Shown piece after piece: positions 1 to 6,634 of a stretch of 31,579 nucleotides of DNA (its first letter is position 1; each line of letters begins with the position of its first letter). The DNA is from an uncultured Veillonellaceae bacterium (GTDB taxonomy: Bacteria > Bacillota > Negativicutes > Veillonellales > Megasphaeraceae): assembly GCA_900546795.1 (NCBI GenBank), contig UREG01000015.1, forward strand, positions 1 through 31,579. Reading direction: 5' to 3'. The notes under the pieces were generated by a model. That model saw nothing but the letters and a program-made list of their open reading frames with translations, was not told where the DNA came from and made no database searches. The position numbers and the translations under genes are program-made.

Positions 1-1
1 C

Positions 2-814
2 GTCCATTTGCCCGGGCCGCCGCGGGAATGCCAGTGGATGTACCGCCATCGCCTGCGGCCGTGGCTGGAACAGCGGTTTCCCGATCAGGGATATATTGGC
101 TCAGAGATTTTGCGGGTCTATCATTTAGGAGAAACGCAGCTCGAAGAAAAAATCATGGATTTAATAAAAGGACAGACGAACCCTACGCTGGCAATGCTGG
201 CAAAGCCGGGATATCTGGAACTTCGCATCACGGCAAAAGCGCAGACGAAAGAACTGGCAGACAAACGGATTGAACCGGTAAAACGGGAGATTTTGTCGCG
301 GCTGGACGCGGTCGTGGGAGAACGGGATATGCCGGCAGAAGAACAGCTGGCTAACCTGCTGTGGAACTATGGCCTGACCATAAGTACGGCAGAATCTTGT
401 ACGGGCGGAATGGTAAGCGCGGCGCTTACCCGCATTGCCGGCAGTTCGTCCTATTTCAACGGAACTGCCGTTACCTATCAAAATGAAATGAAAGAAAAGA
501 TACTCGGCGTATCCCATGAAACTCTGGCGTCGAAAGGGGCGGTCAGCGAAGAAACTGCCGTGCAGATGGCAGACGGCGTCCGGCGGGTATATGAAACGGA
601 TATAGGGATAGCGACGACTGGGATCGCCGGGCCCGGAGGCGGCTCGGAACAAAAGCCGGTCGGCCTGGTCTATATTGGAATCAGTGGGCCGTTTGGAACA
701 CAGGCGTACCGTAATATTTTTACCGGCGATCGGGAAGAAGTGAGAAAGCGGGCAACGGCAAAGGCGTTATATCTTGCCGTTCAATATATAACTACGTATT
801 ATCAGGAGGTATGA
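2..814 (+). CDS. cinA: CinA-like protein, C-terminal part (nicotinamide-nucleotide amidohydrolase); 5' partial
   Basis: The reading frame is open from the first bases of the window, so the start lies upstream. It opens with LPGPPREC, the CinA/MoCF-domain signature usually written LPGPPxEM. The last ~160 residues form the CinA amidohydrolase domain with the conserved stretches STAESCTGG and TTGIAGPGGG. The family deamidates nicotinamide mononucleotide back to nicotinic acid mononucleotide in the pyridine nucleotide cycle, and in Firmicutes it lies beside recA and is often induced with competence. The same order is seen here: the stop TGA (812-814) is one base before the recA ATG, and the recA Shine-Dalgarno AGGAGG lies inside the last cinA codons, so the two are co-transcribed and probably translationally coupled. 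The Met residue in the usual LPGPPxEM is Cys here, a small variation. Confidence 0.93.
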   Translation, partial: VHLPGPPRECQWMYRHRLRPWLEQRFPDQGYIGSEILRVYHLGETQLEEKIMDLIKGQTNPTLAMLAKPGYLELRITAKAQTKELADKRIEPVKREILSRLDAVVGERDMPAEEQLANLLWNYGLTISTAESCTGGMVSAALTRIAGSSSYFNGTAVTYQNEMKEKILGVSHETLASKGAVSEETAVQMADGVRRVYETDIGIATTGIAGPGGGSEQKPVGLVYIGISGPFGTQAYRNIFTGDREEVRKRATAKALYLAVQYITTYYQEV

Positions 815-815
815 C

Positions 816-1862
816 ATGGAAGAAAAAAATGCAGCGTTAGAGAACGCCCTGCGGCGGATCGAGAAAGATTACGGCAAAGGCGCTATTATGAAATTAGGCG
901 AAATTGCAAGCCAAATGAATATAGAAGTTATTTCAACCGGTTCCCTGGCAATTGACCTGGCTGTCGGCGTAGGTGGACTTCCGCGGGGCCGAGTAATTGA
1001 AATCTACGGGCCGGAATCTTCTGGTAAAACGACGGTAGCCCTTCACTGCATTGCCGAAGCGCAAAAAGCAGGCGGCATCGCGGCGTTTATTGACGCGGAA
1101 CACGCGCTGGATCCCGTATATGCCCGCCGCCTCGGCGTAGATACAGCCAACCTGCTTATTTCCCAGCCGGATGACGGGGAGCAGGCGCTGGATATTACCG
1201 AAGCGCTGGTACGAAGCGGTGCGGTAGATATCGTGGTTGTTGACTCCGTAGCGGCTCTGGTGCCCAAAGCGGAAATCGAAGGGGAAATGGGCGATTCCCA
1301 TGTAGGTCTGCAGGCTCGGCTGATGAGTCAGGCGCTGCGCAAACTGACCGGGGTTATTGCTAAATCCAAGACGATTGTCATCTTTATCAATCAGCTGCGT
1401 GAAAAAGTAGGCGTCATGTTTGGCAATCCGGAAACGACGACTGGCGGCCGGGCACTGAAATTCTATGCGTCTATCCGTATGGAAGTTCGAAAAGGAGAAG
1501 CGCTGAAAAGCGGCACCGATGCGATTGGCAACCGGACGAAAGTGAAGATTGTAAAAAATAAAGTGGCTCCGCCGTTTAAAGTAGCTGAATTTGATCTCAT
1601 GTATGGTACGGGGATTTCTCGGGAAGGCACGATCCTCGATATCGCTACGTCCATGGATTTGGTGAAAAAAAGCGGAACCTGGTATTCGTATAACGGCGAA
1701 CGATTGGGGCAGGGTAAGGAAAACGTCAAAGAGTTTTTGAAAGAACATAAAGAAATGGCTGATGAATTGGAAACGATTATTCGGGATACCTTGGCGGCAG
1801 AACCGGAAAAATTTGAAGATGCTGTAATGATCGGCCACGAAGAAGGCGAAGAAGAAATATAA
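816..1862 (+). CDS. recA: RecA recombinase
   Basis: This 348-residue protein has the full RecA core: Walker A GPESSGKT at residues 65-72, a Walker B strand ending IVVVDSV near residue 145, the L1/L2 DNA-binding region around GGRALKFYASIR, and an acidic C-terminal tail (EEGEEEI). It polymerises on single-stranded DNA, drives strand exchange, and triggers LexA and phage repressor self-cleavage. The length is normal and there is no intein. ATG 816 is chosen because AGGAGG lies 5-6 bases upstream, inside the cinA end. It is followed 7 bases later by recX, its usual modulator. No LexA box or promoter is visible just upstream, so transcription probably starts at or before cinA, outside the window. 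Confidence 0.99.
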   Translation: MEEKNAALENALRRIEKDYGKGAIMKLGEIASQMNIEVISTGSLAIDLAVGVGGLPRGRVIEIYGPESSGKTTVALHCIAEAQKAGGIAAFIDAEHALDPVYARRLGVDTANLLISQPDDGEQALDITEALVRSGAVDIVVVDSVAALVPKAEIEGEMGDSHVGLQARLMSQALRKLTGVIAKSKTIVIFINQLREKVGVMFGNPETTTGGRALKFYASIRMEVRKGEALKSGTDAIGNRTKVKIVKNKVAPPFKVAEFDLMYGTGISREGTILDIATSMDLVKKSGTWYSYNGERLGQGKENVKEFLKEHKEMADELETIIRDTLAAEPEKFEDAVMIGHEEGEEEI

Positions 1863-1869
1863 CGGACTC

Positions 1870-2325
1870 ATGGAAGACAACGAATATAAAACGGCGCTGC
1901 GGCTGGCCCTGCAGGCGCTGAACCGCCGTTTCCTGAGTGAAAAAGAGCTGCGGGATAAATTGGCCCAAAAAGAGGTCAAAGAAACGGAAGTCGAAGCGGT
2001 CGTCGCCTATTTAAAGAAACTGCGGTATTTAGACGATCAGCGGCTGGCCGGACAAGTAGCGGCTTATTATGCAAAGAGCAAACGGTATGGAGAACAATAC
2101 GTACGGCAAAAACTGAGGCTTCGCGGACTTCCGCCGGAAACAGGGGCGGCGGATCCGGAAGCGGAAGCAGACAACGCCGTATATTTATTGAAAAAAAAAT
2201 ACGGGAAATCCTATGATCCCAAGGACCGTCAAAAGATGTACCGATATCTTCAATATCGGGGGTTCGCACCGGATGCGATATATACGGCGATGGGAAAAGT
2301 ATGCGATGAATTGACAGAAAGCTGA
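1870..2325 (+). CDS. recX: Regulatory protein RecX
   Basis: This 151-residue protein has the RecX repeat pattern: three-helix modules such as RRFLSEKELRDKL and VVAYLKKLRYLDDQRLA, then a third module with the block GLPPE. RecX binds RecA filaments and limits or remodels them. The gene is 7 bases downstream of recA, its usual position, and should be read from the same message. The Shine-Dalgarno before ATG 1870 is weak (GGAC), which would keep RecX well below RecA and fits its role as a low-level modulator. Residues ~95-110 (ETGAADPEAEADNA) are a slightly extended acidic linker. The name is secure; any effect on this particular RecA is known only from the family. Confidence 0.93.
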   Translation: MEDNEYKTALRLALQALNRRFLSEKELRDKLAQKEVKETEVEAVVAYLKKLRYLDDQRLAGQVAAYYAKSKRYGEQYVRQKLRLRGLPPETGAADPEAEADNAVYLLKKKYGKSYDPKDRQKMYRYLQYRGFAPDAIYTAMGKVCDELTES

Positions 2326-2428
2326 AAAAAATATACAATTATTTTAGCTATGACAGATAGCTTATTTGATAATTTTCTATTTCGGACAGGTTTTTGTGCA
2401 TGAAGTAAATGAAGGATTTCATTCATAT

Positions 2429-2460
2429 AAAAAAGCCGGACAAGGAGTCGGCTTTTTTAT
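2429..2460 (+). terminator. Hairpin plus T-run between recX and rny
   Basis: AAAAGCCG (from ~2431) pairs with CGGCTTTT, followed by a T-rich run. It has the form of an intrinsic terminator for the cinA-recA-recX message. It ends only ~32 bases before the rny start, which leaves little room for a promoter after it, so it may also work as an attenuator or partial terminator in an rny leader. A weaker dyad, AGCTAT-5-ATAGCT, lies at about 2347-2363. Confidence 0.75.
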
Positions 2461-2491
2461 TTAGCAACAAAGAGGGAAAAGAGGTGAAATA

Positions 2492-4036
2492 ATGGATGCT
2501 ATGGTAGAGATGATCCTCCTTAGCGCGGCTACCTGCGTAGTCGGTTTAGGCGCTGGATACGTCATGAGAAAAAAAATGGCGGAAAATACGATTGGCAGCG
2601 CCGAGCTGGAAGCGCAGCGTATCATTATGGGCGCAAAGAAGCAAGGAGAATCAGAGAAAAAAGAATATGTTCTTGCTGCTAAAGAAGAAATTCATAAACA
2701 GCGGATAGAACTGGATAAAGAAACGAAAGACCGCCGCGGCGAACTGCAGCGGTTTGAACGCAGACTTCTCCAGAAAGAAGAACATTTGGACCGCAAAGCG
2801 GATTCGATGGAAAAGAAAGAGGAAGCGCTGGAACGGCAGCAGCAGCAGATCAATGTATGCCAGGAAAAAGTCGACGCTCTCTACAGCCGCCAGATGGAAG
2901 AACTGGAACGCATTGCCGGGCTGACATTTGACGAAGCGAAGACGCTGCTTCTTTCCAATGTGGAACAGGAAGTCAAACATGAAACAGCGATGCTGATTAA
3001 AGATTTGGAACAGCAGGCAAAAGAGGAATCGGAAAAACGGGCAAGAGAAATCATTTCCACCGCGATTCAGCGCTGTGCAGCGGACCATGTGGCAGAAACG
3101 ACCGTTTCTGTAGTGGCTCTGCCCAATGATGAAATGAAAGGGCGCATTATTGGCCGGGAAGGCCGGAATATCCGGGCGATAGAAACGCTGACAGGGATAG
3201 ACCTGATCATAGACGATACACCGGAAGCCGTTATTTTATCAGGATTTGATCCGATCCGCCGGGAGATTGCAAGAATTGCATTGGAAAAACTGATTGCAGA
3301 CGGACGCATTCATCCGGCACGCATAGAAGAAATGGTAGAAAAAGCGCGCCGGGAAGTGGATCAGAAGATCCGGGAAGCCGGAGAACAGGCGACCTTTGAA
3401 ACAGGGGTGCATGGTATCCATCCGGAACTGATCAAGATATTGGGCCGGTTGAAATATCGTACGAGCTACGGGCAGAATGTACTTCGCCATTCGATCGAAG
3501 TATCGCATTTAGCCGGTATGATGGCCGGTGAATTGGGTGCGGATATTATGCTTGCCAAACGGGGCGGACTTTTGCATGATATAGGCAAGGCTCTCGACCA
3601 TGAACAGGAAGGGACGCACGTATCTATCGGCATGGAAATTGCCCGCAAATATGGGGAATCAAAAGAAATCCTCAACTGTATCGGGGCGCATCATGGAGAT
3701 GAAGAACCGATGACGGCGGAAGCCGTTTTGGTAGCGGCAGCGGACGCTATTTCCGCAGCTCGTCCGGGAGCGCGCAGAGAAACTCTGGAAAATTATCTGA
3801 AACGATTGACAAAACTGGAAGAAATCGCAGAATCGTTCGACGGCGTCGATCAGTCTTTTGCTATTCAGGCTGGCCGGGAAATCCGGGTAATGGTGAAACC
3901 GGAACGGCTGGATGAAGCGGACTGCACGCTTTTGGTACGCAATATTGTAAAACGAATTGAAAGTGAACTGGAATATCCGGGACAGATCAAGGTAGTTGTC
4001 ATTCGGGAAACCAGAACTACGGAATACGCAAAATAG
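2492..4036 (+). CDS. rny: Ribonuclease Y
   Basis: This 514-residue, membrane-anchored endoribonuclease initiates mRNA decay in Firmicutes. The order of parts is standard: an N-terminal hydrophobic segment (residues ~4-24), a long charged coiled coil (~30-190, rich in K/E/Q/R), a KH RNA-binding domain around GRIIGREGRNIRAIE (~residues 218-232), and an HD phosphohydrolase domain with HS in LRHSIEVSHLAG and the HD pair in LLHDIGKALDHE. The C-terminal Rny block IKVVVIRE is present. B. subtilis Rny is about 520 residues, so it is full length. AGAGGTGA lies 6-7 bases before ATG 2492. It follows recX as in many Firmicutes. A terminator-like hairpin precedes it and a strong one follows. Confidence 0.97.
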   Translation: MDAMVEMILLSAATCVVGLGAGYVMRKKMAENTIGSAELEAQRIIMGAKKQGESEKKEYVLAAKEEIHKQRIELDKETKDRRGELQRFERRLLQKEEHLDRKADSMEKKEEALERQQQQINVCQEKVDALYSRQMEELERIAGLTFDEAKTLLLSNVEQEVKHETAMLIKDLEQQAKEESEKRAREIISTAIQRCAADHVAETTVSVVALPNDEMKGRIIGREGRNIRAIETLTGIDLIIDDTPEAVILSGFDPIRREIARIALEKLIADGRIHPARIEEMVEKARREVDQKIREAGEQATFETGVHGIHPELIKILGRLKYRTSYGQNVLRHSIEVSHLAGMMAGELGADIMLAKRGGLLHDIGKALDHEQEGTHVSIGMEIARKYGESKEILNCIGAHHGDEEPMTAEAVLVAAADAISAARPGARRETLENYLKRLTKLEEIAESFDGVDQSFAIQAGREIRVMVKPERLDEADCTLLVRNIVKRIESELEYPGQIKVVVIRETRTTEYAK

Positions 4037-4049
4037 AACCTGAACGAAA

Positions 4050-4084
4050 TAAATCCTCTCCATCATGTATGGAGAGGATTTTTA
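4050..4084 (+). terminator. Intrinsic terminator after rny
   Basis: AAATCCTCTCCAT and its exact complement flank a 5-base loop (stem 4051-4082), with a T-rich 3' end. It lies 14 bases after the rny stop and closes that unit. Confidence 0.9.
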
Positions 4085-4209
4085 TAATGGCGCCTGCTGG
4101 CAAACGATGACAGGGAACGATCTTGCCTATGCCGGGAAGAAGAAAAGAAAAATTCTGACGGAGAACGGATACGGCCAGAGCAAAAAAGCGGAAAAGACGG
4201 CAAATCCCG

Positions 4210-4238
4210 TTGCGAAAAGAAGATTTTTTTTGTATAAT
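4210..4238 (+). promoter_or_regulatory. Promoter of the PerR-like regulator
   Basis: A -35 TTGCGA (4210-4215) and a perfect -10 TATAAT (4233-4238) are separated by 17 bases. Transcription would start near 4245, just upstream of a perfect dyad at 4257-4272. Confidence 0.7.
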
Positions 4239-4256
4239 AAAGAAGAAAAGAGAAAG

Positions 4257-4272
4257 ATTATTAAGTAATAAT
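4257..4272 (+). promoter_or_regulatory. Perfect dyad ATTATTA-AG-TAATAAT, candidate PerR/Fur autoregulatory operator
   Basis: Seven-base arms are exact inverted repeats around a 2-base centre. The element covers the predicted early transcribed region and ends 18 bases before the start codon of the Fur-family gene. AT-rich 7-mer dyads next to their own gene are typical of PerR/Fur boxes (B. subtilis PerR box is a 7-1-7 AT-rich dyad), although the centre here is 2 bases. Operator function is inferred. Confidence 0.5.
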
Positions 4273-4290
4273 GAAACGGTGGTGAGAAAA

Positions 4291-4737
4291 ATGACGATTG
4301 CCGAACGACTGAGAAAAGAAGGCTATAAAGCAACGCCGCAGCGGATCGCCGTGTATCAGTGCATAGACGGACGGGCGGAGCACCCTACTGCGGAACAGAT
4401 CTATCATGAATTGAAAGCGGAACATCCGACGATGAGCCTGGCTACGGTATATAAGACGATGGATATTTTTGAAAAGATCGGTCTGATCCGCGTACTTCGC
4501 TTTGATCGGGAATCGAGTCATTACGATTATGACACGCTGCCGCATGCTCATATTTTATGTACGGTATGTAATCGTATTGACGATGTAGACGGCGTGGATC
4601 TGGAACAAGTGGATCAGCTGGTGGAACTGCAGACCGGGTATAAGCTGACGGGAGATGAAATTTTATTCCGCGGCATTTGTGCATCGTGCCAGAAAAAGAT
4701 AAAAGAAGCGGAATGCAGCCGTGATATCAGCGCATAA
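4291..4737 (+). CDS. Fur-family metal-dependent repressor, PerR-like
   Basis: The protein has 148 residues. The N-terminal winged helix includes HPTAEQIYHEL and the recognition-helix stretch SLATVYKTMDIFEKIGLI. The C-terminal half has metal ligands arranged as in PerR: H31, D79/D81 in SHYDYD, H85 and H87 in HAH, and an Asp at 97-98, plus two CxxC pairs (C90/C93 and C130/C133) for structural zinc. In PerR, Fe2+ at the His/Asp site promotes oxidation of the His residues by peroxide and release from DNA. The match to PerR (SxYDY...HxH...) is closer than to iron-sensing Fur. ATG 4291 is chosen over an upstream in-frame start because the family begins here and GGTGGTGAG precedes it. A peroxide sensor fits an anaerobe that also carries a flavodiiron protein. 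Confidence 0.88.
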   Translation: MTIAERLRKEGYKATPQRIAVYQCIDGRAEHPTAEQIYHELKAEHPTMSLATVYKTMDIFEKIGLIRVLRFDRESSHYDYDTLPHAHILCTVCNRIDDVDGVDLEQVDQLVELQTGYKLTGDEILFRGICASCQKKIKEAECSRDISA

Positions 4738-4774
4738 AAATATGCCGGAAGAATTATTCTTCCGGCATATTTTT
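4736..4774 (+). terminator. Intrinsic terminator after the PerR-like gene
   Basis: A 19-base perfect inverted repeat (AAAAATATGCCGGAAGAAT and its complement) with A-run and T-run ends directly follows the stop codon. Its symmetry would let it act in both directions. Confidence 0.93.
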
Positions 4775-4842
4775 ATGCCTCTGCTCGTATTGCATGATAA
4801 AGCTTTTCTTACAGAATGAAAGAAAAAGAAGAATGTACATGC

Positions 4843-4870
4843 AAAAAAGCTGCCGGCATAACCAGCAGCT
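4843..4870 (-). terminator. Intrinsic terminator of rpsO
   Basis: On the minus strand AGCTGCTGG pairs with CCGGCAGCT (one G-U) around a 5-base loop, followed by six T. It lies 12 bases after the rpsO stop. Confidence 0.88.
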
Positions 4871-4881
4871 TAAAAGCGAGA

Positions 4882-5148
4882 TTATTTTCTCAAGTTCAAT
4901 TTTTCCAGGATCGCACGGTATCTGTCTAAGTTTTTGTTGCGCAGATATGCGAGCATGTTGCGGCGCTGACCAACGAGTTTCAGCAGACCGCGGCGGGAAT
5001 GATGGTCTTTTTTGTGTTCTTTCAAATGGTTCGTCAAGTATTCGATACGAGCCGTAAGAATAGCGATCTGAACTTCCGGAGACCCCGTATCCGTTTCATG
5101 TACGCGGTATTTTGCGATAATTTCCTGTTTCGCTTCTAATGTCAACAT
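4882..5148 (-). CDS. rpsO: 30S ribosomal protein S15
   Basis: This 88-residue protein opens MLTLEAKQEII and contains the S15 signature HETDTGSPEVQIA and the RNA-binding segment HKKDHHSRRGLL. It binds the central domain of 16S rRNA (helices 20-22) and helps assemble the 30S platform. ATG 5148 is chosen over a GTG nine bases upstream because that GTG overlaps the strong Shine-Dalgarno AGGAGG, which gives an 8-base spacing to the ATG. It has its own promoter, leader and terminator. In many bacteria rpsO is directly followed by pnp; here it points the other way and ddh lies between them. Confidence 0.98.
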   Translation of the reverse strand: MLTLEAKQEIIAKYRVHETDTGSPEVQIAILTARIEYLTNHLKEHKKDHHSRRGLLKLVGQRRNMLAYLRNKNLDRYRAILEKLNLRK

Positions 5149-5240
5149 AGAAAGCACCTCCTAATGATTTTCGTAACCCCTGACACTAAGTAAACGCGGG
5201 AGTGCGCGTGCAACCGAGTGGCAGTTGTACAACAGTAAGA
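5149..5240 (-). other. rpsO 5' leader with possible S15 autoregulatory structure
   Basis: About 85 bases separate the predicted transcription start (near 5234) from the rpsO ATG. On the minus strand this leader contains GTTGTACAAC, a self-complementary 10-mer, and ACGCG-6-CGCGT inside an outer CACT...AGTG pair. Several unrelated bacterial rpsO leaders fold into S15-binding structures that repress translation. The stems are visible; that S15 binds them is an inference. Confidence 0.4.
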
Positions 5241-5269
5241 ATTATACTATATAGAGAAGCGGGTGTAAA
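5241..5269 (-). promoter_or_regulatory. Promoter of rpsO
   Basis: Read on the minus strand: -35 TTTACA (5269-5264), a 17-base spacer, and a perfect -10 TATAAT (5246-5241). Confidence 0.8.
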
Positions 5270-5508
5270 GACATTTTTCTGGGAGTTTAGGAGTTTTTAA
5301 CGAAACGGAATACGGGCGGTCCGCAGTCGGTGAACAGAAGAAGGATGCGGCAAAAGAAAAGAGTAATTTGCGGAAAAGGATTGCGTAAAATTCCATGCAA
5401 CCATGCGTTTTATGCATGAAAAATCGTTTGACAAGTAGTGAAATTGAGAAAAAATTTTATTATAATAAGCCTATACATAGAAAAGAGATACCAAAGGAGG
5501 GTATAATT
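5270..5508. other. Gene-free stretch between divergent rpsO and ddh
   Basis: Together with the rpsO leader this makes a ~360-base gap. It holds the divergent control regions. A possible ddh promoter is GTGAAA (5438-5443), 17 bases, TATAAT (5461-5466). A perfect TTGACA at 5428-5433 has no -10 at the right distance. I see no lysine riboswitch or open reading frame of note. Confidence 0.5.
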
Positions 5509-6480
5509 ATGACAATTAGAGTGGGTATTGTAGGATACGGCAACTTGGGAAAAGGCGCGGAAGCGGGGATCAAACATCAGGAAGATATGGAACTGGTGGG
5601 CGTCTTTACCCGCCGTCCGGGCATTGAGACTATTTCCGGCGCACCGGTATACAGCATGGAACAGCTGCCGGAATTTCAGGGCAAAATCGACGTGATGATT
5701 CTTTGCGGCGGCTCTGCGACGGATTTAATGGAACAGGGACCGTTGGTAGCGCAGTGGTTCCATACGATTGACAGCTTTGATACGCATCCGCGTATTCCGG
5801 AATATTTTGAAAAAATGGATAAAGCAGCGAAAGAAAACGGTCATGCCGCGATCATTTCCGTAGGCTGGGATCCCGGTCTGTTTTCCTTGCAGCGGGTATT
5901 GGCAGAAAGTATTCTGCCGCAGGGCAAAGGCTATACTTTCTGGGGCAGCGGCGTCAGCCAGGGTCATTCTGACGCGATCCGCCGGATTCCGGGCGTAAAA
6001 AATGCAAAACAGTACACGATTCCTCGCCAGGAAATCATGGAAGAAATCCGCAGCGGCGGCTTGCCGGACGTTAAAGGCAATGAAGCGCATATCCGCGACT
6101 GCTATGTCGTAGCGGAAGAAGGGGCGGACAAAGCGGCGATTGAAGAGGCTATCAAAACGATGCCAAACTATTTTGTCGGTTATGAAACGCATGTTACGTT
6201 CATGGAAGAAGGGGAATTCCTGGAAAAACACAGCGGTATTCCTCACGGCGGCTTTGTTATGCACAGCGGCGAAACGGAAAATGGCAACAACCATGTATAC
6301 GAATTCTCCTTGAAACTGGACAGCAATCCGGAATTTACATCCAGCGTGCTGCTGGCATATGCGCGGGCGATCGTGAAATTGGCCGGCCATGGCGGCAAAG
6401 GCGCGTTCTCGGTTCTCGATATTCCGTTTGCATGGCTCTCTGCTAAATCTCCGGAAGAATTGAGAAAGACGATGTTATAA
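5509..6480 (+). CDS. ddh: meso-Diaminopimelate dehydrogenase
   Basis: The protein has 323 residues. The N-terminal Rossmann fold carries GIVGYGNLGKGAE, and the family blocks DSFDTH, GWDPGLFS and GSGVSQGHSDA (substrate-binding and dimer region) are all present. It catalyses the reversible NADP-dependent reductive amination of L-2-amino-6-oxopimelate to meso-diaminopimelate, a one-step route to the peptidoglycan cross-linker and lysine precursor. ATG 5509 is chosen because AAAGGAGG lies 8 bases upstream and the Rossmann motif begins at residue 5; an upstream extension to 5395 has no ribosome binding site and crosses the promoter region. It is followed by its own terminator, so it is probably monocistronic. 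Confidence 0.96.
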   Translation: MTIRVGIVGYGNLGKGAEAGIKHQEDMELVGVFTRRPGIETISGAPVYSMEQLPEFQGKIDVMILCGGSATDLMEQGPLVAQWFHTIDSFDTHPRIPEYFEKMDKAAKENGHAAIISVGWDPGLFSLQRVLAESILPQGKGYTFWGSGVSQGHSDAIRRIPGVKNAKQYTIPRQEIMEEIRSGGLPDVKGNEAHIRDCYVVAEEGADKAAIEEAIKTMPNYFVGYETHVTFMEEGEFLEKHSGIPHGGFVMHSGETENGNNHVYEFSLKLDSNPEFTSSVLLAYARAIVKLAGHGGKGAFSVLDIPFAWLSAKSPEELRKTML

Positions 6481-6506
6481 TAAAAGGATTCCGAATAGGA
6501 ATAAAA

Positions 6507-6540
6507 AGGCGTGTTCTTTAGGGAATGCGCCTCTTTTTTA
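6507..6540 (+). terminator. Intrinsic terminator after ddh
   Basis: AGGCGTGTTC pairs with GAATGCGCCT (two G-U pairs) around a 6-base loop, followed by CTTTTTT. Confidence 0.85.
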
Positions 6541-6552
6541 TTCGGTTTAGCC

Positions 6553-6581
6553 TTTATATTGGCAAAGAAATCTTATATAAT
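6553..6581 (+). promoter_or_regulatory. Promoter of the pnp operon
   Basis: TTTATA (6553-6558), 17 bases, then a perfect TATAAT (6576-6581). The start would be near 6588, about 47 bases before the pnp ATG. The -35 is weak. Confidence 0.6.
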
Positions 6582-6634
6582 AAATAGATAGTGAAATAAA
6601 AAGAAATGAAAAGTGTATTAGAGGAGGAACTGGA

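Noticed and set aside
816..1862. Intein or mobile insertion in recA
   Set aside because: The protein is a normal 348 residues with all motifs in place.
4065..4268. Open frame of 67 codons after rny
   Set aside because: It begins inside the rny terminator hairpin, has no ribosome binding site or family resemblance, and runs over the promoter of the PerR-like gene.
5428..5433. Perfect TTGACA as -35 of ddh
   Set aside because: The only good -10 (TATAAT at 5461) is 27 bases away; nothing suitable stands at 15-19 bases. GTGAAA at 5438 fits better.
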